Positions 26,055 to 35,897 are shown, numbered from the stretch's first letter. The stretch is 64,000 bases of DNA from Bacillus taeanensis (GCF_003318295.1 NZ_QOCW01000020.1:21821-85820); one strand, 5' to 3'. The notes: a model not told the origin generated them from the sequence alone. Made by a program: numbers and translations.

Positions 26055-27531
26055 GCATAATGAATTAATTTTTGAAAGCAGCCGTCCAGGACGAGTGGGC
26101 GCAAGTCTTCCGCCAAGTGATGTTGAGAAAGTGAATTTAAGCGATAAGCTTCCCAAGCATTTGATTCGTTCCGTGCCGGCAGAGCTTCCTGAAGTATCTG
26201 AGCTTCAGCTTGTCCGTCACTACACTGCACTTTCCAATAAAAATCATGGCATTGATAACGGCTTTTATCCGCTTGGTTCTTGTACGATGAAATACAATCC
26301 GAAAATTAATGAAGATGTTGCTCGTTACGATGGATTTAGCCGGATTCATCCGTATCAGCCTGCTGAAACGGCGCAAGGAGCATTAAAGCTTTTATATGAA
26401 TTACAAGAAGATCTTGCTGAAATTACCGGCATGGATGCGGTCACCCTTCAGCCATCCGCAGGTGCTCAAGGCGAATGGACAGGGCTGATGATGGTGAAGG
26501 CTTATCTTGAAGCAAAAGGTGAAACGAGAAAGAAAGTACTTGTCCCTGACTCAGCGCACGGTACAAACCCAGCGAGTGCCGCAGTTGCCGGATTTGATAC
26601 CGTTACAATTCCTTCCAATCAAGATGGTTTAGTTGATTTAGAAGAGTTAAAGAAACATGTTGATTCTAATACGGCAGCTTTAATGCTGACAAATCCGAAT
26701 ACACTTGGTTTGTTTGAAAAAGAAATCGTTGAAATTGCCCGTGTTGTTCATGAAGCAGGCGGCCTCTTATATTATGATGGTGCCAATGCTAACGCAATTT
26801 TAGGAAAAACAACGCCAGGGAAAATGGGCTTTGACATTGTTCACTTAAATCTTCATAAAACCTTTACAACACCGCACGGCGGAGGAGGCCCGGGTGCTGG
26901 TCCTGTTGGCGTGAAAAAAGAATTAATCCCATACTTACCGGTACCGCGTATTGAAAAAGACAATGAGAACTATAGTATAAGCTTTAATCATCCGCAGTCG
27001 ATTGGACGCGTAAAAGGCTATTACGGAAACTTCGGCATTCTTGTACGCGCTTACACTTATATTCGTACGATGGGTCCAGAAGGTTTGCGCGAAGTATCAG
27101 AAAGCGCTGTGCTGCATGCCAATTATCTTCGTAAAAAGCTTGAGCCTTATTTTGAAGCGCCATACAAGCAGGTGTGTAAACATGAATTTGTTTTATCCGG
27201 CTCCAGACAGAAAAAGCTTGGCGTAAGAACGCTTGATATCGCGAAACGTTTGTTAGACTTTGGTTACCATCCGCCGACTATTTATTTCCCTTTAAATGTA
27301 GAGGAATGCATGATGATTGAGCCAACTGAAACGGAATCTAAAGAAACGCTTGATGCATTCAGCGATGTTATGATCCAAATTGCTAAAGAAGTCGAAGAAA
27401 ACCCTGAGATCGTTTTATCTGCCCCGCATACAACGATCATTAATCGACTTGATGAAGTAAAAGCGGCAAGACAGCCGGTCCTTCGTTATACAAGAGAAGA
27501 AGCACCGCAAAAAGAAGCTGTGAAATTGTAA
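26047..27531 (+). CDS. gcvPB: glycine dehydrogenase (decarboxylating) subunit 2
   Basis: A 494-residue PLP subunit that decarboxylates glycine and loads the aminomethyl group on GcvH. The PLP lysine is in [18 protein letters not shown]; other conserved parts are [16 protein letters not shown] and [17 protein letters not shown]. It overlaps gcvPA by 8 bases, which implies coupled translation. GcvPB ends the gcv block and is followed by a hairpin. The L protein is not encoded here and is presumably shared with 2-oxoacid dehydrogenases. Confidence 0.97.
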   Translation: MVEHNELIFESSRPGRVGASLPPSDVEKVNLSDKLPKHLIRSVPAELPEVSELQLVRHYTALSNKNHGIDNGFYPLGSCTMKYNPKINEDVARYDGFSRIHPYQPAETAQGALKLLYELQEDLAEITGMDAVTLQPSAGAQGEWTGLMMVKAYLEAKGETRKKVLVPDSAHGTNPASAAVAGFDTVTIPSNQDGLVDLEELKKHVDSNTAALMLTNPNTLGLFEKEIVEIARVVHEAGGLLYYDGANANAILGKTTPGKMGFDIVHLNLHKTFTTPHGGGGPGAGPVGVKKELIPYLPVPRIEKDNENYSISFNHPQSIGRVKGYYGNFGILVRAYTYIRTMGPEGLREVSESAVLHANYLRKKLEPYFEAPYKQVCKHEFVLSGSRQKKLGVRTLDIAKRLLDFGYHPPTIYFPLNVEECMMIEPTETESKETLDAFSDVMIQIAKEVEENPEIVLSAPHTTIINRLDEVKAARQPVLRYTREEAPQKEAVKL

Positions 27532-27540
27532 AATTAAATA

Positions 27541-27572
27541 TACGGAATGGAAAGAGTTTTCCATTCCGTTTC
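27541..27572 (+). terminator. hairpin after gcvPB
   Basis: ACGGAATGGAAA pairs with TTCCATTCCGT. The T tail is short, so termination may be partial. Confidence 0.6.
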
Positions 27573-27612
27573 CCTATTCAATAAATTCCATTTCTAACAA
27601 GACTGCACACAA

Positions 27613-27627
27613 TTGAAAACGTTTACT
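27613..27627 (+). promoter_or_regulatory. cre site (CcpA)
   Basis: TTGAAAACGTTTACT matches the degenerate CcpA consensus WTGNAANCGNWNNCW at every fixed position. It lies about 200 bases before the AGCS symporter gene and implies glucose repression of it. No other clear signal was found in 27573-27827. Confidence 0.65.
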
Positions 27628-27827
27628 TATATAGCGGGTTGAAAAGTGAAAATGACGTGTGAAGAGAAGCGGTAAAGATAAGGTTGTATTTTTTAAAAAG
27701 CTAACCTGTATGAAATTTGGTTTATAAGCGATTAGTTTCATTCAGGATGGCATCACTTATAAATTCACCTTGAGAATTCAACACAATGTCCACAAATCAA
27801 TCTAAAAATACATAAGGAGGAAAGTTG

Positions 27828-29205
27828 ATGGATATGATTGCAAAAATTAGTTCAATTGTGTGGGGTCCGCCTTTATTAATCTTATTAGTAGGAACAGGTG
27901 TTTATTTAACATTTCGATTATCATTTTTACAATTTTCGATGCTGCCTTATTCACTTAAATTAGCGTTTGGTAAGCAGAAAGACAGTTCGTCAAAGGGGGA
28001 AAAAGGCGATATATCCCATTATCAAGCATTAATGACAGCCCTTGCGGCAACAATCGGAACTGGAAATATTGCTGGTGTTGCAACAGCAGTTGTGCTTGGT
28101 GGTCCGGGTGCTATTTTTTGGATGTGGCTTACAGCACTATTTGGGATGGCCACAAAATACGCTGAAGCAATCTTAGCAGTAAAGTTTCGGGTGGAAACAA
28201 AGAATGGTGAAATGGCGGGAGGACCGATGTACTATATTGAAAAAGGACTCGGTTTGAAATGGCTTGCTGTTTCGTTTGCTGTATTCGGTTCTGTTGCGGC
28301 ATTTGGTATTGGCAATATGGTACAAACAAATTCTGTTGCAGAAGTTATGGAGACATTTAATGTTTCCCCAATTGTTACAGGAGCTGTGTTAACCATTTTA
28401 ACAGCACTTGTTATTTTAGGAGGAGTAAAAAACATTGGGCGCGTTGCTGCACTTTTCGTCCCGCTCATGGCAGCCTTTTATGTACTCGGAGGCCTTATTA
28501 TTATCGTTATGAATATTTCCCTTGTACCAGAGGCGATTATGCTTATTATGAGCGATGCATTTTCAGGACAAGCAGCTGCTGGGGGGGGCAGTTGGTGCGG
28601 TAATTCGATATGGAGTAGCAAGAGGGGTGTTCTCAAATGAAGCAGGTTTAGGTTCAGCTCCAATTGCCGCTGCAGCCGCGAAAACGGATTATCCAGGAAG
28701 ACAAGCACTCGTATCGATGACACAAGTATTTATTGATACAATTCTTGTTTGTTCCATCACTGGAATTGCGCTTGTAATGGGGGATTTATATAAGAGTGGT
28801 CTGGAAGGAGCGGCATTAACGAGCGCGACATTTGGACTATTTTTAGGTACACCCGGCACATTAATTGTTTCAATTGGTCTTATCTTCTTTGCTTATTCAA
28901 CGGTACTTGGTTGGTCATATTACGGAGAAAAATGTTTTTCTTATCTATTTAAAAACTCTACAGGAGCGGTGAAGTTTTATCGTATTTTATTCGTAATTGC
29001 AGTATTTATTGGTTCAACGCTTCCTTTAACGGTTGTTTGGAACTTAGCCGATCTTGCAAACGGCTTAATGGCAATTCCGAATTTAATTGGTTTATTAGCT
29101 TTATCAGGCGTAGTTGTTGCCGAAACGAAGCATTTTCTTGAAAAGAAGCGTGAAGAAGAAAGACTTGCAAAAGGAGAAGAAACGTTAGAGAAAAAATCGA
29201 TGTAA
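27828..29205 (+). pseudogene. AGCS family alanine/glycine:cation symporter, frameshifted in a G run
   Basis: Two ORFs together make one protein of about 458 residues. The first (27828-28640) holds GTGNIAGVATAVVLGGPGAIFW and related family motifs. The second continues with GAVIRYGVARGVFSNEAGLG, the AGCS signature. The junction is a run of eight G at 28581-28588; with seven G the sequence reads SGQAAAGGAVGAVIRYG without a break. The gene may be inactive, phase-variable through the G tract, or carry a sequencing error. AAGGAGG lies 8 bases before ATG 27828. Next to the gcv genes, glycine or alanine uptake coupled to sodium is the likely function. Confidence 0.85.
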
Positions 29206-29227
29206 ATACAATATAGGAGTGGTAGAG

Positions 29228-30121
29228 ATGGCTCATACAAAAGAACACCTTCGCAAACCAGAATGGCTCAAGATTAAATTAAATACGAATGAAAATTACA
29301 TAGGCTTAAAGAAAATGATGCGTGAGAAAAAGCTTCATACGGTATGCGAAGAAGCAAAATGCCCGAATATCCATGAATGCTGGGCCGTAAGAAGAACCGC
29401 TACATTTATGATTTTAGGCGGAGTTTGCACACGTGCCTGCCGCTTTTGTGCCGTTAAAACCGGACTTCCGACAGAACTTGATTGGCAGGAGCCTGCACGT
29501 GTAGCTGAATCTGTTGAACAAATGAATTTAAAACACGTTGTCATTACAGCGGTTGCCCGAGATGACTTAAAGAGAGGTGGTGCGCAAGTTTTTGCTGAAA
29601 CGGTTCGTGCAGTACGAAAGCGCAATCCGTTTTGCAGTATTGAAGTGCTGCCTTCAGATATGAACGGTGATTATGAGAACTTAAAAACATTAATGGATGC
29701 AAAGCCGGATATTTTAAATCATAATATTGAAACGATTCGCCGGTTAACTCCGAGAATTCGCGCACGTGCCACATATGAGCGTTCACTTGAATTTTTACGG
29801 CGTGCTAAAGAGATGAGTCCAGCTGCTCCGACAAAATCGAGTATTATGATCGGTCTTGGTGAAACAAAAGAAGAAATTATTGAAACGATGGATGATCTGA
29901 GGGCAAATAATGTTGATATTATGACAATCGGCCAATATTTACAGCCGACAAAACGCCATTTAAATGTACAAAAATATTGGAGCCCGGAAGAATTTAATGA
30001 ACTAAAGGAAATTGCGCTTTCAAAAGGATTTAGTCATTGTGAGGCAGGACCGCTCGTTCGTTCTTCTTATCATGCTGATGAGCAGGTAAAGGCGGCAAAC
30101 ATGAATACAGTTTCCAAATAA
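29228..30121 (+). CDS. lipA: lipoyl synthase
   Basis: A 297-residue radical SAM enzyme that inserts two sulfurs into octanoyl-GcvH or octanoyl-E2. The SAM cluster motif is CTRACRFC. The auxiliary cluster cysteines are in [15 protein letters not shown], and a C-terminal serine lies in [11 protein letters not shown], as the family requires. ATG 29228 is 8 bases after GGAG; it lies 22 bases behind the symporter gene and may share its transcript. Its presence beside gcvH and the other gcv genes suggests coordinated supply of lipoyl-GcvH. Confidence 0.95.
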   Translation: MAHTKEHLRKPEWLKIKLNTNENYIGLKKMMREKKLHTVCEEAKCPNIHECWAVRRTATFMILGGVCTRACRFCAVKTGLPTELDWQEPARVAESVEQMNLKHVVITAVARDDLKRGGAQVFAETVRAVRKRNPFCSIEVLPSDMNGDYENLKTLMDAKPDILNHNIETIRRLTPRIRARATYERSLEFLRRAKEMSPAAPTKSSIMIGLGETKEEIIETMDDLRANNVDIMTIGQYLQPTKRHLNVQKYWSPEEFNELKEIALSKGFSHCEAGPLVRSSYHADEQVKAANMNTVSK

Positions 30122-30143
30122 ATAAAAAAACAGTGGTGATACG

Positions 30144-30431
30144 ATGAAAAAAAAGCTGATGATTATAACGCTTGTTGTTGAAGGACTTGTCACGTTCAGT
30201 CTTGCTGGAATGATTGGTAAAAGTTTTTTTGAACTCTTTTTTATTACAGCATTCCTCTTCTTTCTTGCGTCATTTTTATTGTTAAAAACCGAATCTAATA
30301 CGTATTCTGCTGCTGGAGTTGATCAAATAGAGGAAGAAGAAAACAGTCGTGTATTTATCTTTGAAGCAGCAAAGCTTTATTTCATTATCAGCATTTTAAC
30401 AAGTGCGATTTATTATTGGGAGTATTGGTAA
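30144..30431 (+). CDS. small membrane protein, unknown function
   Basis: A 95-residue protein with a hydrophobic N-terminal hairpin (about residues 5-47), an acidic loop VDQIEEEENSR and a third membrane helix (about 75-92). I recognise no family. It follows lipA by 22 bases and shares the direction, so it is probably co-transcribed; a strong hairpin comes right after. The ribosome site GTGGTGATACG is poor, which fits translational coupling or low expression. Confidence 0.6.
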   Translation: MKKKLMIITLVVEGLVTFSLAGMIGKSFFELFFITAFLFFLASFLLLKTESNTYSAAGVDQIEEEENSRVFIFEAAKLYFIISILTSAIYYWEYW

Positions 30432-30446
30432 ATCGGTGTTTTTACG

Positions 30447-30508
30447 AAAGAGGTGTTGTCAGCTTGTTAACTTCAACAAGTGACGATCACCTCTTTACGT
30501 TTTTTTTC
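30447..30508 (+). terminator. rho-independent terminator
   Basis: AAAGAGGTG pairs with CACCTCTTT around an inner stem CTTGTT/AACAAG, with a long T run after ACG. The region 30509-30771 has no gene. It contains the 15-base sequence ATAGAGTACGATTTA also found at 8797. No cobalamin riboswitch could be made out. Confidence 0.75.
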
Positions 30509-30771
30509 GCACAGATGAGTCAAAATCAACCCGTCCATGTTTAAATGCCGAATCTTTAAGTTGAACGTATATAGTAAAATCGTTGTGACCGCTTTTTTAT
30601 AAAAAAGATATTAAATTTTCATAAAATAGAGTACGATTTAGATATCAAATTCAATGGAAGTAGACATCCTATTATGAACTGTTTATAAGTTACATAGTTT
30701 TAAGCGATGGCCGCTTTCTGCATATGAAGGTGTTTTTTTATGTATTCCTATTCAGAAAGGTGGAGATTTAT

Positions 30772-32160
30772 TTGGTAGAACGACGCATTGTAATTGCCGG
30801 TACGGGAAGCGGTGTTGGGAAAACGACGCTGACAATTGGATTAATGGCAGCACTAAAAAAGCGCGGATTAACCGTGCAGGGCTTTAAATGCGGTCCTGAT
30901 TATATTGATCCTTCTTATCATACTGCTGTAACGCATCGACCTTCTCGTAATTTAGACAGCTGGATGCTTACAAAGAATCGGGTGTTGGACATTTTTACGC
31001 ATGGCAGCCGCGGAGCAGATATTTCAGTAATCGAAGGGGTGATGGGCTTTTTTGATGGGAAAAGCCCGGAAACAAATGAAGGAAGTACCGCTGAAATTAG
31101 TATAATTACGAAAAGTCCAGTTTTACTTGTTGTCAATTGTGAAAGCATGGCGAGAAGTGCAGCGGCGGTTGTAAAAGGATTTCAACTGTTTGCAGAAGGT
31201 CTAAATATTGCAGCTGTGATCGTCAATAAGGTGGGCGGCGAAGGCCATTTTCAGCTTGTCAAGAAAGCAATTGAACAGGAATGTAATGTGCCTGTGATTG
31301 GTTATTTAAAACGAGAACTTGACATTGAAATGCCTGAGAGACATCTTGGACTAGTTCCTTCGATTGAAAGAGGAGAACTCACTCCGTTTTTTGATATATT
31401 AGGAGATTTGGTGCTTGAGACGGTTGATCTCAACAAACTTCTTGAAATATCCCTTGCCGAGCCGTTAGCCGAAAACGAAACCGCCTCTCTTTTTAAAAAG
31501 AAAAAGGAGCCTTTCGTTAAAATTGCTGTCGCCAAAGATGCAGCGTTTAATTTCTATTATCCTGAAAATCTAGAAATCTTAGAAGCAAACGGATCGGAAC
31601 TTGTTTATTTCTCGCCGCTAGCTGATGAGGAGCTCCCAGAAGATGTTGATGGTCTTTACATAGGCGGCGGTTTTCCAGAAGAATTTGCCCATGAGCTTAG
31701 CTGCAAGTTAAAAGCAAAACGCTCGGTGAAGGAGGCGGTTGAAAACGGCTTACCAACACTCGCTGAATGCGGCGGGTTTATGTATTTAACGAAGTCCATT
31801 GAAACAACGGAAAAGAAGAAGTATGAAATGGTAGGAGTGATCCCCGGCAGCATCGAGATGCAGTCCCATTTAGCAGGATTTGGCTACAGAGAGATCAGCG
31901 GCCTAAATAACAACTTTATTTTAGAAAATCAAACTGCAAAAGGCCATGAATTTCATTATTCCTCTTTTCAACCTGCTGAAGAAAATATTCCATATGCGTA
32001 TGAAACGAAAGGAATGGGAGGTTTAAATAAGGAAGGCTATGTTATAAAAAATGTAGTCGCTGGCTACACGCACTTTCATTTTGCTTCTTGTCCAGCGATG
32101 GTTGAAAATTGGATTAAAAAATGTTTAGAGCATCAAGCTGGCAGCAAAGATCTAATTTGA
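30772..32160 (+). CDS. cobB: cobyrinate a,c-diamide synthase
   Basis: A 462-residue enzyme (CbiA/CobB type) that amidates cobyrinate at positions a and c using glutamine and ATP. The N-terminal P-loop GTGSGVGKTTLTIGLMAAL opens a dethiobiotin-synthase-like domain. The C-terminal class I glutamine amidotransferase domain has Cys in LAECGGFMYLTKS and His in GYTHFHFAS. TTG 30772 is favoured by AAAGGTGGAG just upstream; an ATG at 30724 has only a weaker site. No other cobalamin biosynthesis genes are nearby, so it may serve corrinoid salvage. A cobalamin-binding-like gene follows by 32 bases. Confidence 0.9.
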   Translation: MVERRIVIAGTGSGVGKTTLTIGLMAALKKRGLTVQGFKCGPDYIDPSYHTAVTHRPSRNLDSWMLTKNRVLDIFTHGSRGADISVIEGVMGFFDGKSPETNEGSTAEISIITKSPVLLVVNCESMARSAAAVVKGFQLFAEGLNIAAVIVNKVGGEGHFQLVKKAIEQECNVPVIGYLKRELDIEMPERHLGLVPSIERGELTPFFDILGDLVLETVDLNKLLEISLAEPLAENETASLFKKKKEPFVKIAVAKDAAFNFYYPENLEILEANGSELVYFSPLADEELPEDVDGLYIGGGFPEEFAHELSCKLKAKRSVKEAVENGLPTLAECGGFMYLTKSIETTEKKKYEMVGVIPGSIEMQSHLAGFGYREISGLNNNFILENQTAKGHEFHYSSFQPAEENIPYAYETKGMGGLNKEGYVIKNVVAGYTHFHFASCPAMVENWIKKCLEHQAGSKDLI

Positions 32161-32192
32161 GTTAACAGTGAACAAGTGAAGGGAGTTTTAAG

Positions 32193-33014
32193 ATGAGATT
32201 AATATCGATTTGTCCAAGCAATACAGAACTATTAGGTTATTTAGGATTGATTCCGTCGCTTATCGGAGTCGATGACTTTTCAGATTGGCCGGAGGATGTG
32301 AACGCTCTGCCAAGATTAGGTCCGGATTTAAACATTGATATGGATAAAGTAGAAGAATTACAGCCTGATTTAGTATTAGCCTCTCTCACTGTACCCGGAA
32401 TGGAACGAAATATCGAAGAGTTAAAAAAACGCAGCATACCATATGTGATTGTGCCTAATCCGAAAACATTAACAGAGGTTGGCGAAAGTTTATTGTTTGT
32501 TGGACAGGCAACAAATACATATGAAAAAGCAACACAAGTATTCAAAAAATACAATCGTATCCTTGAAAACTATCATTCTTTATCAAAGCAGGTAGAAAAG
32601 CCGGCAGCTCTTTATTGGGAATGGTGGGCGAAACCGATTTTTACACCTGGAAGAGATAATTGGTTAACTGAAATAAGCCAACTTGCGGGGGGACGAAATC
32701 TATTTGAAGATAAAGCGCAAGAAAGTGTGCAAACAGATTGGGAAGAAATAAAACAAAGAAATCCCGATGTAATTTGCGTGATTTGGGTAGGGGTGCAAAA
32801 AGAAAAAGTGAATCCAAAGGTAATCTTAAAGCGAAAAGACGCAGAAGAGATGAAGGCCATTCAAAACGAGCAGCTGTATATATTAGAAGAACCATTATTT
32901 TGCAGACCTTCCCCTCGATTATTAATTGGGTTAAATAAGATAGCGAGTATCCTTCATCCTCAGATTTATCCGGCATTTACCGAAAATAAAGATCTTCTCA
33001 TGGATGATAAATGA
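32193..33014 (+). CDS. cobalamin-binding-like protein (BtuF fold) without signal peptide
   Basis: A 273-residue protein with the helical-backbone substrate-binding fold of BtuF. Family parts are LISICPSNTELLGYLGL, LPRLGPDLNIDMDKVEELQP and LYWEWWAKPIFTPGRDNWL. A secretion signal or lipobox is absent: the protein starts right at the mature fold (MRLISICPSN). It is therefore probably cytoplasmic, unlike transporter-linked BtuF. The ribosome site GAAGGGAG precedes the ATG, and the gene is in line with cobB. A role in handling corrinoids inside the cell is inferred. A degraded piece of a similar gene lies at 33929-33995. Confidence 0.8.
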   Translation: MRLISICPSNTELLGYLGLIPSLIGVDDFSDWPEDVNALPRLGPDLNIDMDKVEELQPDLVLASLTVPGMERNIEELKKRSIPYVIVPNPKTLTEVGESLLFVGQATNTYEKATQVFKKYNRILENYHSLSKQVEKPAALYWEWWAKPIFTPGRDNWLTEISQLAGGRNLFEDKAQESVQTDWEEIKQRNPDVICVIWVGVQKEKVNPKVILKRKDAEEMKAIQNEQLYILEEPLFCRPSPRLLIGLNKIASILHPQIYPAFTENKDLLMDDK

Positions 33015-33075
33015 GCAGTTCTGTCGACGGCAAACACCGAATCGAAAAAGTGTATCGTAATAAGGAGAAAACAAA

Positions 33076-33915
33076 ATGTTTAACAAAATAGCGATTGTAA
33101 CTGGGGCTTCAAGTGGGTTTGGTTTGTTAAGTGCGATTAAACTTGCTGAAAGCGGATTTTATGTGATTGCGGCGATGAGAAATTTACAAAAAAAAGAACA
33201 TTTGCAATCATTGGCAAAAGAAAAAGGCGTAGAAAAACAGATCCAATATCATCAGCTCGATGTGTGTTCAGAGACATCCATCCATCAATTTGGCCTCTTT
33301 TTAGATGAGTTAGGGCAGGTGGATGTTTTGCTGAATAATGCAGGCTATGCAGGTGCTGGATTTGTTGAAGAAATACCAATCGAACAATATCGTGAACAAT
33401 TTGAAACCAATTTCTTTGGTCTTATTGCTGTCACACAAAAAGTTATTCCGATCATGCGAAAACAGAAAAACGGTACAATTATCAACATGAGCAGCATTAG
33501 TGGATTAATAGGATTTCCGGGATTATCGCCTTACGTATCTTCTAAATTTGCACTCGAAGGCTTTAGTGAAAGTTTAAGGCTTGAATTAAAGCCATTTGGT
33601 ATTGATGTGTATGTAATTGAGCCAGGTTCATATAAAACGAACATTTGGACAACAGGAAAAAAGGTAGCAGAGCAATCGCTGAACCGTTCTTCACCATATT
33701 TCAGCTATATGATGAAAATAGAAGAACAGGTGGAAGCAGGGAAAAAATCTTTCGGAAACCCAGAAGAAATAGCGAGTCTTATTACAACTATTGCTCTTAA
33801 AAAAAAGAAACAGTTTCGCTTTCCAATCGGCAAAGGAACGAAAATGATGGCACGTCTAAAAAAATTACTTCCATGGTCAAAGATTGAAAAAGAGATACTT
33901 AAACGACTTGGTTGA
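33076..33915 (+). CDS. SDR family oxidoreductase
   Basis: A 279-residue short-chain dehydrogenase. It shows the cofactor motif TGASSGFG (residues about 9-16), NNAGYAGAG, and the catalytic triad as INMSSISG with YVSSKFALEG (Ser, Tyr, Lys). The cofactor is NAD or NADP; the substrate is unknown. AAGGAG lies 9 bases before the ATG. It follows the cobalamin-binding-like gene by 61 bases. The C-terminal FPIGKGTKMMARLKKLLPWS recurs in the remnant at 10897-11142, so two related SDR genes once existed in this region. Confidence 0.9.
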   Translation: MFNKIAIVTGASSGFGLLSAIKLAESGFYVIAAMRNLQKKEHLQSLAKEKGVEKQIQYHQLDVCSETSIHQFGLFLDELGQVDVLLNNAGYAGAGFVEEIPIEQYREQFETNFFGLIAVTQKVIPIMRKQKNGTIINMSSISGLIGFPGLSPYVSSKFALEGFSESLRLELKPFGIDVYVIEPGSYKTNIWTTGKKVAEQSLNRSSPYFSYMMKIEEQVEAGKKSFGNPEEIASLITTIALKKKKQFRFPIGKGTKMMARLKKLLPWSKIEKEILKRLG

Positions 33916-33928
33916 GTTTGCATTCATA

Positions 33929-33995
33929 AAAAAAGTGAATCCAAAGGTGATCTTAAAACGCCTAGACGTAAAACAGATGAAGGTCATTAAAAACG
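33929..33995 (+). pseudogene. fragment of a second cobalamin-binding-like gene
   Basis: About 65 bases starting AAAAAGTGAATCCAAAGGT closely match 32802-32870 inside the intact gene, encoding the stretch KVNPKVILKR with scattered substitutions. The rest of the gene is missing. It points to an old tandem duplication around the SDR gene with decay of one copy. Confidence 0.65.
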
Positions 33996-34017
33996 AAAGA
34001 TGAACTTTCATTTTTAA

Positions 34018-34400
34018 CTAAAACATTCAATCAAATGAAGAAAAACATTCAGCAGTCCGTAAAAGAAATAGAGGAGAAGGCAAAACTTGCACAGTTGTTA
34101 AAAGAAATGGAACTGTGAAGCCTTCAAAATCAGATTAATCCTCATTTTCTTTTCAATACGTTAAACACGATCTCGAAAACAGCCTATATTGAAGGTGCGG
34201 AGAGAACAAGCGACTTAATTTCATCGGTTTCGGCTTTACTGCGCTATAATTTAGGTGATATTGATAAGCCGACTACATTGTCAGATGAAGTAGAAATTGT
34301 AAAAGAATATTTCTTTATTCAAAAAACACGCTTTGGAGATCGTGGTGAGTTTGAGGAGAACATTGATCCAGCTGAAAACGGGAACATATCCAATAAAAGC
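34018..34400 (+). pseudogene. remnant of a YesM/LytS-type sensor histidine kinase
   Basis: A degraded open stretch contains [18 protein letters not shown], the phosphoacceptor motif of PF06580 kinases, then [20 protein letters not shown] and [21 protein letters not shown] (about 34116) interrupts the frame just before LQNQ. The upstream coiled segment KTFNQMKKNIQQSVKEIEEK is only partly in frame. The sensor part and the ATP-binding domain are lost. Kinases of this type usually sit with a response regulator and a sugar ABC transporter. The sugar-binding protein at 34552-35514 on the other strand may be a survivor of that group. Confidence 0.75.
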
Positions 34401-34511
34401 GTGTATCATGGATGTTTTTCTCATTATTTCACTTTTTTTTTCTATCTTATTAGATTTCTTTAAACAATTCTTTGGAAGTAAACGTAAAAAAGCAGGTATG
34501 ATGGAATGTGG

Positions 34512-34548
34512 AAAAGCCCTTGAATTTCATAGAATTCAAGGGCTTTTA
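34512..34548. terminator. bidirectional terminator hairpin
   Basis: AAAAGCCCTTGAATT pairs perfectly with AATTCAAGGGCTTTT around a 6-base loop. It ends the minus-strand sugar-binding gene and could also stop plus-strand read-through. Confidence 0.85.
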
Positions 34549-34551
34549 GAT

Positions 34552-35514
34552 TTACCTCAATAAGTCTTTCAAAAATTCTAATTTTTGTGTGGCATTTTCC
34601 TTAATGATAATATCTACACCGCTGTCAATGTTCTTCTCAACCGTTTTTCCATTCATTACTTTCAATGCAGCATTTGAGCTTAAATATCCCATATCGTAAG
34701 GATTTTGTGTTACAGAACCTGGTAACGTTTCTTCTTCGATTAATTCAACCATTTTGGTTGTTCCATCCGCTCCTGTGATCGGTATGGTTAGTCTATATTT
34801 TTTCATTGCTTTAAATGCATAGAGGGCCATGATATCATTTGTGGCCATGATTCCTTTTAGATCAGGGTGTTCTTGTAATATCGCTTCTATTTCTTTTTTT
34901 ATAAGGATTGGATTATTGGATAAATCTGTTTTTTCTGCTACAATGTTGATTCCGATTGCCTCTAAGCTAAGTTTAGCTCCTTTTATCCGTAAGCTTGAAA
35001 TCGGACTATTTATATATGAACAATCCTTGCATTCGTCTCTTCCAATCATCGCGACTTTATCACCAGGATGCAGTTCCGATCCTAATAACGCCCCAGCTTT
35101 TTTCCCTAAATCAAAGTTATCTGTACCAATATAAGCCGTTTTATGTTCCCAAGCGGCATCCGTATCTACAAGAAGAACAGGTATGTTCTGTTCAACAAAC
35201 TGATCTAAAATCGGAGTGAGGGAAGGTGGGTAAATGGGAGAAATGATTAAAACATCTGGCTTTTCTTTCAGAATGTTTTCTAATACTTCAGCTTGTTCTT
35301 TAACAGTACCACTAGCAGGAGCGATCACACTCCCGTCTAAACCAAAATCCTGAAATCCTCTTTCAGCACCAGCTTTGACAATTTTCCAATACTCTGAGTT
35401 TAAATCTTTTACAACAACAACCACTTTCGGTTTTTTATCTGCAAACGACACAAGCCCGAGTAAAATAAAAGTAAAAACGAAGATAACAAGAAAATAAATC
35501 GACCTTTTCTTCAA
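34552..35514 (-). CDS. sugar ABC transporter substrate-binding protein (RbsB/LsrB type)
   Basis: A 320-residue periplasmic-binding-type protein with an N-terminal membrane segment (YFLVIFVFTFILLGLVSFA). It lacks a lipobox cysteine, so it is either a cleaved secreted protein or anchored by the uncleaved helix. The fold shows KVVVVVKDLNSEYWKIVKAG, DVLIISPIYPPSLTPILDQF and ATNDIMALYAFKAMKKY. Such proteins bind ribose, xylose or autoinducer-like sugars, or act as extracellular sensors for YesM-type kinases. No permease or ATPase gene is adjacent, and a kinase relic of just that type lies beyond its terminator. AGGAGG precedes the ATG. The 370 bases upstream are AT-rich with no gene. Confidence 0.85.
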   Translation of the reverse strand: MKKRSIYFLVIFVFTFILLGLVSFADKKPKVVVVVKDLNSEYWKIVKAGAERGFQDFGLDGSVIAPASGTVKEQAEVLENILKEKPDVLIISPIYPPSLTPILDQFVEQNIPVLLVDTDAAWEHKTAYIGTDNFDLGKKAGALLGSELHPGDKVAMIGRDECKDCSYINSPISSLRIKGAKLSLEAIGINIVAEKTDLSNNPILIKKEIEAILQEHPDLKGIMATNDIMALYAFKAMKKYRLTIPITGADGTTKMVELIEEETLPGSVTQNPYDMGYLSSNAALKVMNGKTVEKNIDSGVDIIIKENATQKLEFLKDLLR

Positions 35515-35897
35515 TGGTTCATCCTCCTCTCTTGGTTTTAAATTATATAGGAGTGCATTTAAACCGAAACGGTACCGGCATTGCTTGCATAGCTGCTATG
35601 TTTACATAATGATTTGGTTATATTTTGATTATATTTTCATAATACTTTTATTATGTTTTGATGATAATACTATCATCTCTTTCAGTCAATAGAAATTATT
35701 TTATCTAAATAAAGGAAAATAAAAAGGTGTAAATGATTTCTTATGATTTGGATGGAATTTTAATTATTCTAAGTTTCATACAGCTTCACGTTTGCAGTTT
35801 TTTTAAAGGCATCAAGAATACTATTAAAAATTATGAAACTTTTGAAATTTGAGTTAATATTAGGGTGTGTATGTAATGAAAGAGGTGGGTGATGATG

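Noticed and set aside
30509..30771. Possible cobalamin riboswitch before cobB
   Set aside because: No B12-box-like core or matching stems could be found in the leader.
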